Source of the DNA: a bacterium
Lineage (GTDB): Bacteria > Chloroflexota > Dormibacteria > Aeolococcales > Aeolococcaceae
Direction of reading: 5' to 3'
NCBI GenBank assembly: GCA_021803465.1
Contig: JAJZLL010000057.1
Coordinates: 1-57,828 of the forward strand
DNA length: 57,828 nt
The notes under the pieces were generated by a model. The model was not told the origin of the DNA and searched no databases. It saw nothing but the letters and a program-made list of their open reading frames with translations. Position 1 is the stretch's first letter. Each line of letters begins with the position of its first letter. Of this stretch, positions 50,841-57,828 are shown piece after piece. Made by a program: the position numbers and the translations under genes.

Positions 50841-51572
50841 GTGCGTATGACCAATTCCACATCTGAAACAACTCGTGGTGGGGAATCCCCGCTGCGTACG
50901 GGCACGTCGCCTATCATCCTCGCTTCGACAAGTCCCAGACGACAGGCGCTTCTCGCCCGATGTGGAATCCGGTTCAGTGCACAGGAACCTGGTACTGAGC
51001 TTCCCATGCCCCCAGGACTGAGCTGTGACCTTGGCGTGCAGCTCATAGCGAGGCAGAAGGCGCTTTCCGTTGCGGAGCATGCGGGAGCGAATGCCTTCAT
51101 CATTGCTGCGGACACCATCGTTGTTGGCCCGGAGGGTCCCCTTGGGAAGCCATACACGCCAGAACGTGCCCGGGAGATGCTCAAGCTTCTCGTGGGAAAC
51201 AGGCACACGGTGTTGACAGGCGTCTGTGTGGCAACTTCCCATGGTGAAACCATCGAGCTTGGCGTGAGCCGTTCCGCTGTGAAGATGCGGGAAGTCAGCG
51301 ATGAAGATCTTGATACGTATGTCGCTTCCGGTGAGCCACTTGACAAGGCGGGTGCCTACGCAGTGCAGGAAGGTGGCAGGGATCTTGTTGAGGCCGTGAT
51401 GGGTCGTGTGGATACGGTAGTGGGACTCGATGTCGAGCTCACACTGCAGCTTCTCCTCAGAGTCGGGTATCCACATCCACTTCCCGCATCAACAGACATC
51501 GCACTTCCTCCACGGGGAAATGCGAGGCGACCTTTCGCATCGCTCCAGACAAGTGGAACGTTCCGCGTCTAG
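50841..51572 (+). CDS. maf: Maf-family nucleoside triphosphate pyrophosphatase
   Basis: A 243-residue hydrolase of non-canonical NTPs. Markers are ILASTSPRRQALLARCG, ARQKALSVA, the catalytic Asp in IIAADTIVV, GKPYTPERAREML and AGAYAVQEGG. The C-terminus has an added 40-residue Pro/Arg-rich tail. AGGAGG (50830-50835) is 5 nt before GTG 50841 and 11 nt before ATG 50847; the GTG is preferred, though ATG is possible. Confidence 0.9.
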   Translation: MRMTNSTSETTRGGESPLRTGTSPIILASTSPRRQALLARCGIRFSAQEPGTELPMPPGLSCDLGVQLIARQKALSVAEHAGANAFIIAADTIVVGPEGPLGKPYTPERAREMLKLLVGNRHTVLTGVCVATSHGETIELGVSRSAVKMREVSDEDLDTYVASGEPLDKAGAYAVQEGGRDLVEAVMGRVDTVVGLDVELTLQLLLRVGYPHPLPASTDIALPPRGNARRPFASLQTSGTFRV

Positions 51573-51596
51573 GCAGCGGGAGGAGTAGGGAGGACC

Positions 51597-52646
51597 GTGC
51601 AGAAGTACCTTCGTGGGCTGCGGATGCGCTTCCTTCTTACCTGGAGCAGTCTTCTGCTGCTTGGTTTCCTGCTCCTGGCAGGTGCCACTGCCTGTGGCAG
51701 CACAGGATCTCCACTGAGGGTCAGCATACTGCCAGTGACGAGCGGATCACTGCAGGCTGGCAATGCCTTCACCTTCAAGGCAACAATCCACAATACGAGC
51801 ACCAGCCAAGTGGATGGTGTGGGACTGAGTGTGGCTCTGCCAGCTGATTCCCGATACCGATCCACAGTTGCCAGCAGCGATGCGCTGGTGTCGAGGGTGA
51901 GTCCGATCGATCCCCAGATCAACTCGTCCAACCCAGTGTGGGGAACATGGTCCCTTGGGCCTGCAGGAAGCTCATCCGACACGCTGACAGTCGAGTTCAC
52001 CATTGCTGTGGCAGGTTCGCCAGGATCATATCCTGTGACTGCCTATGCCACGGGGGGAACTGCGACAGTCACGTCCACACGTACTGTGCAGGTTGTGGGG
52101 CAACCCAACTATCAGGTGGGACTTGCTGCTACCCCAGGAACTGCGTCTGCTGGGAGCACAGTCGCCTATGCTGTCACCATCATCAACACTGGCCATGGTG
52201 ATGCGCAGCAGGTGGAAATTCTTCTCAATCTTCCCCCTGGCGTGCAGTACGTGAAGACGCTGCATATTGCTGAGAGTGCTGGTGTGCACCGCACGACTTC
52301 CTACGACCCGCCTCCCGGATCGGAGGAAGTGTTCTTTGGCAACTGGTCGATGCCAGGTGTCTCGAATGTGACAGGGTCATCCACACTCACAATCGAATTC
52401 GAGGCAAGCATCCTTCCCGATGCGAAACCGGGCAAATCGTACGTGACTGGACAGCTCACGGATGGTGCTGATGCAATCATTCCCATTGTCAATGCAGCAG
52501 AACTGACTGTCACTCCAGCTTCCAGCCCAAGCGCCTCGCCTGCTGCAGGAAATGGCTCTGGATCAACACCAGGACCCTCCGAATCGCCTCTTCCCAGCGG
52601 TGCTGCAACTGAGGGCGGAACAGGCCCAGTCCCAAGTCCCAGCTAG
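51597..52646 (+). CDS. Exported lipoprotein with DUF11-like repeats
   Basis: A 349-residue protein. The signal peptide ends in a lipobox-like AGATAC (Cys33). Two beta-sandwich repeats of the DUF11 type follow (about 50-165 and 175-305): NTSTSQVDGVGLSVALP and NTGHGDAQQVEILLNLPPGV are the characteristic strands. The C-terminus is Ser/Pro/Gly-rich and probably spans the cell wall. GTG 51597 has AGGGAGG just ahead. A surface adhesive or structural role is inferred. Confidence 0.75.
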   Translation: MQKYLRGLRMRFLLTWSSLLLLGFLLLAGATACGSTGSPLRVSILPVTSGSLQAGNAFTFKATIHNTSTSQVDGVGLSVALPADSRYRSTVASSDALVSRVSPIDPQINSSNPVWGTWSLGPAGSSSDTLTVEFTIAVAGSPGSYPVTAYATGGTATVTSTRTVQVVGQPNYQVGLAATPGTASAGSTVAYAVTIINTGHGDAQQVEILLNLPPGVQYVKTLHIAESAGVHRTTSYDPPPGSEEVFFGNWSMPGVSNVTGSSTLTIEFEASILPDAKPGKSYVTGQLTDGADAIIPIVNAAELTVTPASSPSASPAAGNGSGSTPGPSESPLPSGAATEGGTGPVPSPS

Positions 52647-52735
52647 ACCCGCGAGGAGCGGAATTCCCCATCGATTATGGTATGCTCAACTATCGTAACG
52701 ACATGAGTGGAATGGGAAGAGAGGAGTTGGCGAAA

Positions 52736-53179
52736 ATGACATACGCCATCATTGCGGAAGGCGGTCACCAGTATCGCGTTCATGAGGGAGACCGGCTTCT
52801 CGTCAATCGTCTTGAGGCGTCGGTTGGCCAGTCAGTCACACTTGGCGAGGTACTCTTTCTTGTTGAGGAAGCCAAGGGGACTGCCACGCTCGTGCAGGAA
52901 GGAGCGGTTGAAGCCACTGTCATTGCCCATCGCCGTGGCAAGAAGATCCGCGTATTCACTTACAAGGCAAAGAAACGGGAGCGCCGCACACTCGGATTCC
53001 GGAGTGATCTCACGGAAGTGGAGATTGCGAGAATCCACAAGTCCCGTGCAGAGCATGCGCACAAGGGACAGAAGGAATCCGCATCGGCTCCAGTTGAACC
53101 TGAAGTGAAGGCTCCAGCACGGACACGTGCTCCGCGCAAGACAGTTGCTCTCGACGAGTCGGAAGGGAAGGGAGAATAA
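52736..53179 (+). CDS. rplU: 50S ribosomal protein L21
   Basis: A 147-residue protein: YAIIAEGGHQYRVHEGDRL, VEATVIAHRRGKKIRVFTYK, KKRERRTLGFRSDLTEVEI. The typical protein ends near residue 105; here about 40 further residues (SAPVEPEVKAPARTRAPRK) form a charged, probably disordered tail. ATG 52736 has GAGGAG 9 nt ahead. It is followed 3 bp later by rpmA. Confidence 0.95.
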   Translation: MTYAIIAEGGHQYRVHEGDRLLVNRLEASVGQSVTLGEVLFLVEEAKGTATLVQEGAVEATVIAHRRGKKIRVFTYKAKKRERRTLGFRSDLTEVEIARIHKSRAEHAHKGQKESASAPVEPEVKAPARTRAPRKTVALDESEGKGE

Positions 53180-53182
53180 GGC

Positions 53183-53479
53183 ATGGCACACAAGAAAGGC
53201 GGTGGAAGTTCCCGCAACGGTCGCGACAGCCGTGGACGTCGTCTTGGCATCAAGCGGCAGGACGGGAATCTCGTGCTTGCAGGCTCAATCTTGGTCAGGC
53301 AGCGTGGCACGAAGATTCTTCCTGGAGAAAATGTAGGAGTTGGCAGGGATCATACGCTCTATGCGCTCTCCACTGGTGTCGTGGTCTTTGACAAGACCAG
53401 GGCGGAGCGGACCCGTGCAAACGTAGAAGAGATTCCCATTCTCGAACTCATCGAGGAGTCCGTTGCTTCCGCGGAGTGA
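53183..53479 (+). CDS. rpmA: 50S ribosomal protein L27
   Basis: A 98-residue protein: [21 protein letters not shown], then [25 protein letters not shown]. There is no N-terminal extension before AHKKG, so it lacks the Firmicutes-type cleavage peptide. The end overlaps obg by 17 bp. Confidence 0.97.
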   Translation: MAHKKGGGSSRNGRDSRGRRLGIKRQDGNLVLAGSILVRQRGTKILPGENVGVGRDHTLYALSTGVVVFDKTRAERTRANVEEIPILELIEESVASAE

Positions 53480-54779
53480 TAGATTTTCGTTCGATGATGT
53501 CACCATTGCAGTCACTGCTGGTACAGGCGGACGAGGGGTAACAAGCTTTCACCGGGAGAAGTATGTCCCTGTGGGGTTCCCCGATGGCGGCGATGGGGGG
53601 CGTGGAGGCAACATTGTTGTCCGGGTGGATGCGCAGCTTTCCACACTGGACCACTTCAAGGATCACCGCATATTCCGTGCAAAGCACGGGGGAGCTGGAT
53701 CAAGAAACAACTGTCATGGCGCAAATGCACAGGATCTCCAGCTTCGGGTGCCACCCGGCACCGTCATAAGGGATGCGACATCAGGGTTGCTCATCGCTGA
53801 TCTGGATCATGAGAATGTCACCTGCATCGTTGCCCACGGGGGCAGGGGGGGCAGGGGAAACGCGAAGTTTGTCAACTCGCGCCGTCAGGCACCAACATAC
53901 AGCGAGCTTGGCGAGCCAGGTGAGGATCGGCGGATTGAGCTGGAACTGAAGCTTATTGCAGATGTGGGACTCATTGGACTGCCGAATGCGGGAAAGTCGA
54001 CCCTTCTTGCTGCACTGACCCGGGCCCATCCAGTCATTGCTTCGTACCCTTTCACGACACTGCGCCCAAATCTCGGTGTCCTGTATGGCCCCCGCGATGA
54101 GCGTGTGGTTCTTGCGGATGTGCCGGGCATCATTGAGGGAGCTCATGTCGGAGTAGGACTGGGAATCGAGTTTCTCCGACACGTGGAACGCACCCGCATG
54201 CTCCTGCATGTCATCGATGGAAGTGTTGGCCGGGATGAGGCACTCATGGCGCTTTCCACAGTTGAGAGCGAACTTCGTGCATACGGTCATGGTCTCATGG
54301 AGAAGCCCCATGTCATTGTTGTGAACAAGACGGATCTCATGGATGCGGCTGCAGTTGAGGAACTGCTTGCAGCAGTACCGGGAGCCCGAACTGCTGCAAT
54401 CGCTGCTGCAGATGGCAGTGGCTGTGACAAGCTTGTCGACCTCATCATGCGTGAGCTTCCTGCACGCCCTGCAGCTGTGACCCAAGCCATCGAGGAGCGC
54501 ATCTATGAGCTGCCGCATGGTGCTGCATCGTCTGAGTTTGCTGTCTCCTCCGAGGAGGGCACATACCGTGTTGCAGGCGCAGAGGTCGAACGGCGTGTTG
54601 CCATGACAGATATGAACAATGAGGAGGCTCTGGGACGACTCCAGCGGTGGCTCAGGTACAGGGGCGTTGAACAGGCGCTCATGGATGCGGGCTGTACTGA
54701 AGGCGAGACCGTGCGCATTGGCAAGCAGGAATTCATCTTCTATCCGGATCACCGAGATGCAGTCCGACCAGACGCCTAG
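53463..54779 (+). CDS. obg: Obg GTPase
   Basis: A 438-residue ribosome-associated GTPase. The glycine-rich Obg fold ([37 protein letters not shown]) is followed by the G domain ([32 protein letters not shown]) and a C-terminal OCT domain ([18 protein letters not shown]). No ATG is available at the right place; TTG at 53463 has GAGGAG 4 nt ahead and lies inside rpmA, suggesting coupled translation. Confidence 0.94.
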   Translation: MLPRSDRFSFDDVTIAVTAGTGGRGVTSFHREKYVPVGFPDGGDGGRGGNIVVRVDAQLSTLDHFKDHRIFRAKHGGAGSRNNCHGANAQDLQLRVPPGTVIRDATSGLLIADLDHENVTCIVAHGGRGGRGNAKFVNSRRQAPTYSELGEPGEDRRIELELKLIADVGLIGLPNAGKSTLLAALTRAHPVIASYPFTTLRPNLGVLYGPRDERVVLADVPGIIEGAHVGVGLGIEFLRHVERTRMLLHVIDGSVGRDEALMALSTVESELRAYGHGLMEKPHVIVVNKTDLMDAAAVEELLAAVPGARTAAIAAADGSGCDKLVDLIMRELPARPAAVTQAIEERIYELPHGAASSEFAVSSEEGTYRVAGAEVERRVAMTDMNNEEALGRLQRWLRYRGVEQALMDAGCTEGETVRIGKQEFIFYPDHRDAVRPDA

Positions 54780-55392
54780 CAGGGAAGTTGTCATCCTTGG
54801 CGGTACGTTCGACCCGTTCCACCTTGGCCACCGCGCAATTCTTGCGCAGGTGATGGAGCAGCTGCGTATCCCCGAGGGCTGGGTCATCCCCCTCCATTCT
54901 CCTGGGCATAGGCACACCCCTGTGGCATCGCCCGAGGACCGTCTTGCAATGGCAGCGCTCGGTGTCAGGGGACTTTCTGGTGTTGAGGTTAGGGACAGTG
55001 AGATCCGACGTGGCGGAGTTACCTACACGGTCGACACTGCCCAGGAGATCGCCCATTCCAGTGCAGCGCCAGACCAGTGGTACATCGTTGGTGCTGACGA
55101 GGCACGGACACTTCACGAATGGCATGCATGGCCAAAGCTTCTCGCATACGCCCGACTGGCAATCGTGAACCGGACAGGGAAGGCACCCATCTCCCTCGAG
55201 GAGTGCGCAGCGCAGGGCATTCCATCTTCACGCATGGCGATTCTCACTGTGGACTCCCCGCCTGTCAGCGCGACTGCTCTCCGCACCGCACTGAGTGATA
55301 GGGGACAGGATCAGTTCGTGATGAAGTTCCTGGACCAGGCAGTGCTCTCTTACATCAGGGAGCATCATCTCTACGAAAAGTCAGGCACATGA
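54757..55392 (+). CDS. nadD: Nicotinate-nucleotide adenylyltransferase
   Basis: A 211-residue enzyme of NAD biosynthesis. Markers: ILGGTFDPFHLGHRAILAQ with the HxGH motif, HRHTPVASPEDRLAMAALG, YIVGADEARTLHEWHAW, and the C-terminal VSATALRTAL (the ISSTxIR region). ATG 54757 lies inside obg (23-bp overlap). It is followed by rsfS. Confidence 0.94.
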   Translation: MQSDQTPSREVVILGGTFDPFHLGHRAILAQVMEQLRIPEGWVIPLHSPGHRHTPVASPEDRLAMAALGVRGLSGVEVRDSEIRRGGVTYTVDTAQEIAHSSAAPDQWYIVGADEARTLHEWHAWPKLLAYARLAIVNRTGKAPISLEECAAQGIPSSRMAILTVDSPPVSATALRTALSDRGQDQFVMKFLDQAVLSYIREHHLYEKSGT

Positions 55393-55407
55393 AAGCGGTG
55401 TGAGATA

Positions 55408-55767
55408 ATGCAGCATATGGAATCGGAAGAGCTTGCACGCTTGCTTGCACACCACCTTGAGGACAGGAAGGCACGGGATGTCGTCATAATAGATGTCCGT
55501 GACCAGACCTCAATGGCGGACTTCCTCGTCGTGTGCGAGGGGGATACTGACCGACAGATCCGGAGCATGGTCGAGCATCTGCAGGAAGCATGCAAGGCCG
55601 AGGGCATCGATGTGTTCCATGTGGATGGGATGAAGGATGGCACCTGGGTGTGCCTGGACTGTGGTGAGGTGATTGTCCATGTGCTCCTTCCTGGGGAGCG
55701 AAGCTACTACCGCATTGAGGAGCTTTGGGGAGTGACGGAGCCCAGGCTCAACGCGATCCGCTCCTGA
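55408..55767 (+). CDS. rsfS: Ribosomal silencing factor RsfS
   Basis: A 119-residue protein that binds L14 and blocks subunit joining under stress. Motifs: DVVIIDVRDQTSMADFLVV, EGDTDRQIRSMVEHLQE, WVCLDCGEVIVHVLLPGERSYYRIEELWG. Length and neighbourhood (nadD-rsfS) are normal. The start is ATG 55408 or 55417. Confidence 0.95.
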   Translation: MQHMESEELARLLAHHLEDRKARDVVIIDVRDQTSMADFLVVCEGDTDRQIRSMVEHLQEACKAEGIDVFHVDGMKDGTWVCLDCGEVIVHVLLPGERSYYRIEELWGVTEPRLNAIRS

Positions 55768-55796
55768 GTCCTGCCTTGAGTGCAGTGCGGGTAGTG

Positions 55797-57128
55797 TCAG
55801 CTGAACTGCCCCTGGATGAGCTGTTGGGCGACAATGCCTAGGCAGATCACTGTGACAGCTGCTGCAGCAATGGAGGCGAATGCCACTGCCCTTGGCGTTC
55901 CCTGTCCACCGAGCGCACGCTTGGGAGCAGCGACAAGCCCAATGACCACACCTGATAGGACGCCTCCAATATGGGCCCAGTTGTTGATGTTTGTGACAGT
56001 GAAACCAAAGGCGATATTGAACACTGCCCACAGCACTGCCTGGGTGCGGACACTGGAAACGAACTGCTGCGGGAGGAAGCTTCCCTGGACCCGGCCCAGC
56101 ATGACAAGGAGTCCCAGGAGACCCATGATGCCTCCTGAGGCACCAAAACTGACATAGACGTCTGGCGTTGCGGGGGAGTAGCCAGGCACAATGAGGAACC
56201 ATGCGACTGAGCCAACCACAGCTCCGAGAATGAAGGTGAGAAAGAGCCAGGACCTGCCGTAGATGCGCTCGACCAGTGGTCCGATGAAGAACATGGCGAG
56301 TGCGTTGAAGCCAACATGGAGGATGTTTGTATTGTCATGGACAAACGCCGAAGTGACGAATCTCCACCAGTCTGAATAGCCAACATTGCGGTTCGAAAGA
56401 CCTCCGAAGTTGATGAGGGTTTCAAATCCATGGCTTGAATACAGGACCTCCCCTAGATAGATGAGTATCCATGACGCTATGAGTGCGTACGAGAGCCAGG
56501 GCAGTGCACGCATGACCTGGAGTGGTGAGGCTCCTGACTGGGGAATGCCCGCGGACGAATTCTGCATCACCTCATGCTCTGCGAGCCCAATCGCAGCAAG
56601 TGTGGGAATGGACGCAGGCTTTTTTGCAGCAAGGGTGAGCGCATGTCTCACATCACGTGCACGGATGATGGGACTGCTTGTGATCAAGTCCTGGACAGCC
56701 GAGGTTGTGGGATCGACCGTGATGAGCGATACTCCTTCGCCTGTGTGTCCAGCTGGAAGCTGTGTGTTCCCGGAAAGCGCATCACGGTCTCCTTCAGCCG
56801 AGGATACTATGGTGACACCAACGCGCACAATTCCCGACCGCTGGCGAAGTGCAGCACTCCAGTCGGATGCCCGTGAGAGGAGGTCCGTAAGAGGTCCTGT
56901 GGCGTGTCCAGGGGAGTCGTACCGAAGAATGATGAGCCGGGCATCCTCGCCACTGAGCATGCCAACTGCCAGTGCAAAGTCACCATCGAATTGGGCGATT
57001 CTGGCATCATTCCTGGGAATCAGCCGGTAGTGATGGTGCACCACAAGATCGTACGCAAGTAGCCGAACGAATGGTGGAGGTTCCTGTGGCATATACACCA
57101 CGTTTGAGGGGGGGGTGTTCTCTGCCAT
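55797..57128 (-). CDS. Rhomboid-family intramembrane serine protease
   Basis: A 443-residue protein. Residues 1-200 are a soluble alpha/beta N-terminal region with no recognised family (contains RLLAYDLVVHHHYRLIPR). The C-terminal 240 residues are a rhomboid core: WWRFVTSAFVHDNTNILHVGFNALAMFFIGPLVER region (Asn of the oxyanion hole), the nucleophile in SFGASGGIMGL and the His in NNWAHIGGVLSG. Catalytic Ser and His are present. The substrate is unknown; it converges on rsfS and ends 30 bp from it. Confidence 0.88.
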   Translation of the reverse strand: MAENTPPSNVVYMPQEPPPFVRLLAYDLVVHHHYRLIPRNDARIAQFDGDFALAVGMLSGEDARLIILRYDSPGHATGPLTDLLSRASDWSAALRQRSGIVRVGVTIVSSAEGDRDALSGNTQLPAGHTGEGVSLITVDPTTSAVQDLITSSPIIRARDVRHALTLAAKKPASIPTLAAIGLAEHEVMQNSSAGIPQSGASPLQVMRALPWLSYALIASWILIYLGEVLYSSHGFETLINFGGLSNRNVGYSDWWRFVTSAFVHDNTNILHVGFNALAMFFIGPLVERIYGRSWLFLTFILGAVVGSVAWFLIVPGYSPATPDVYVSFGASGGIMGLLGLLVMLGRVQGSFLPQQFVSSVRTQAVLWAVFNIAFGFTVTNINNWAHIGGVLSGVVIGLVAAPKRALGGQGTPRAVAFASIAAAAVTVICLGIVAQQLIQGQFS

Positions 57129-57172
57129 CTGACATCCAGTTTACACTTGACAGGCTCCTGCACCCATCGCGT

Positions 57173-57828
57173 CTATCCTGATGCGCCAACTGCGCTGAGG
57201 CTGCAGCTCGAATTGAGTGTCGTGTACGTCGACTGGTAGAAGTAGCTTGATCCGCATGCGGACTGTGTGTAAGGCACACCGTTTGGTCCCTCAAGATAGA
57301 AGGTTCCATCATTGCCTCCGCCTCCAACTGGGACAACGCCTGGTGGCATGGTGTACCACGTTGCAGGAGTCATGGCAAGTGCTCGGTTCATGTAGTCATG
57401 CCATATTGGGGCTGCGCCCGTGATGCCGATGGAGTTGACGAGATGGCCACATATGGAGTTCGCAGGCTTCAGACCGTAGGCAGCCAGGTCCTCTGGGCTG
57501 TACGGATCTGTGATGTTCTGTCCTGCATAGATGATGTGGGTGCGCATGTCCTTCTCAAGTGTTGCTGTGTCCTGGGGCCGGAGGCAGGAGGGATCGGGGT
57601 TGCCCACCCAGACAGACGTGGCAAGGGTGGGTGTCCAGCCAACAGTCCAGTTGTCGACAAAGAAGTCCGTTGTTCCCGTCTTTGCGCTGACCCTTACATT
57701 CGTTGCGCCCGTAGCGTTAAACCTGGACAGATCAATCGACGCTGATGGCAGGTCAGCCTTGTTCAAAACCAGGATTTTGGGAAGTGACCCGCATGAATTA
57801 TAGGCCCATTGGTCGTAGTCATCGAGAG
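57173..57828 (-). CDS. Penicillin-binding protein, C-terminal part (partial)
   Basis: The gene runs off the right edge of the window; about 218 residues of the C-terminus are visible. VSAKTGTTDFFVDNWTVGW is the third transpeptidase motif (KTG) and its following strand, as in class A penicillin-binding proteins, and ATSVWVGNPD is the usual next segment. The tail after this is Gly/Ser/Tyr-rich (GVVPVGGGG; SYFYQSTY). It is an extracytoplasmic peptidoglycan cross-linking enzyme; the glycosyltransferase half would be outside the window. Confidence 0.85.
   Translation of the reverse strand, partial: LDDYDQWAYNSCGSLPKILVLNKADLPSASIDLSRFNATGATNVRVSAKTGTTDFFVDNWTVGWTPTLATSVWVGNPDPSCLRPQDTATLEKDMRTHIIYAGQNITDPYSPEDLAAYGLKPANSICGHLVNSIGITGAAPIWHDYMNRALAMTPATWYTMPPGVVPVGGGGNDGTFYLEGPNGVPYTQSACGSSYFYQSTYTTLNSSCSLSAVGASG

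Overview
The window is about 57.8 kb of ordinary-looking, densely coded bacterial chromosome (GC appears to be in the mid-to-upper 50s percent). It has no rRNA operon, no CRISPR array, no insertion sequence and no clear prophage. I recognise 53 complete protein genes and one partial one, plus tRNA-Thr(GGU), tRNA-Trp(CCA) and tRNA-Leu(UAG). The likely source is an uncultured, probably monoderm, soil or groundwater-type lineage near Chloroflexota/Dormibacterota. The reasons are a Tad pilus with CpaE/MinD paralogues and no secretin gene nearby, many lipobox proteins with Ser/Pro/Thr-rich linkers, a GerMN lipoprotein, a CAP protein and a deoC-aldehyde dehydrogenase cluster. This placement is an inference from gene content only.

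Layout. 1-4.5 kb: GerMN lipoprotein, orphan GAF histidine kinase, a divergent SAM-hydrolase-like gene and a glycosyltransferase-methyltransferase fusion. 4.5-9.7 kb: an Rrf2 Fe-S-type regulator whose upstream region carries three inverted repeats, then a minus-strand run deoC-aldA-aldB-adh for deoxyribose or aldehyde catabolism. 9.9-14.8 kb: patatin lipase, tRNA-Thr, two small genes, then the translation block rpmG-tRNA-Trp-secE-nusG-rplK-rplA. 14.8-19.2 kb: three paralogous receiver-MinD (CpaE/TadZ) genes and an Flp pilin; the first cpaE directly follows rplA where rplJ-rplL usually sit. 19.5-23.9 kb: ICMT-like methyltransferase, zinc-motif proteins, a lone receiver, a CvpA-like protein and an unknown helical protein. 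23.9-28.1 kb: tadC-tadB-cpaB and a TPR protein. 28.4-31.8 kb: PAS-GGDEF-EAL and an ABC-2 exporter. 31.8-36.9 kb: a CAP protein, LolD-like ATPase, FtsX-like permease and lipoprotein operon. 37.1-38.9 kb: cpaF/tadA under its own promoter-like region. 39-46 kb: tRNA-Leu, tig, clpP, clpX, an anchored unknown, valS. 46-50.7 kb: a zinc-ribbon membrane protein and four overlapping membrane genes that resemble a diverged hydrogenase-4/complex I membrane arm. 50.8-57.8 kb: maf, a DUF11-type lipoprotein, rplU-rpmA-obg-nadD-rsfS, a rhomboid protease and the 3' end of a penicillin-binding protein gene.

The genes group into three systems. A Tad pilus (flp, three cpaE, cpaB, tadB, tadC, cpaF, possibly the TPR protein) is split over at least four loci. 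Housekeeping translation and proteostasis genes form canonical operons. The third is the stand-alone complex I/Hyf-like membrane module. The two most interesting signals are the CpaE trio, in which receiver and Walker-A residues are lost in complementary ways, and the Hyf-like membrane arm that has lost its usual proton-channel lysines and has no catalytic subunits in view.
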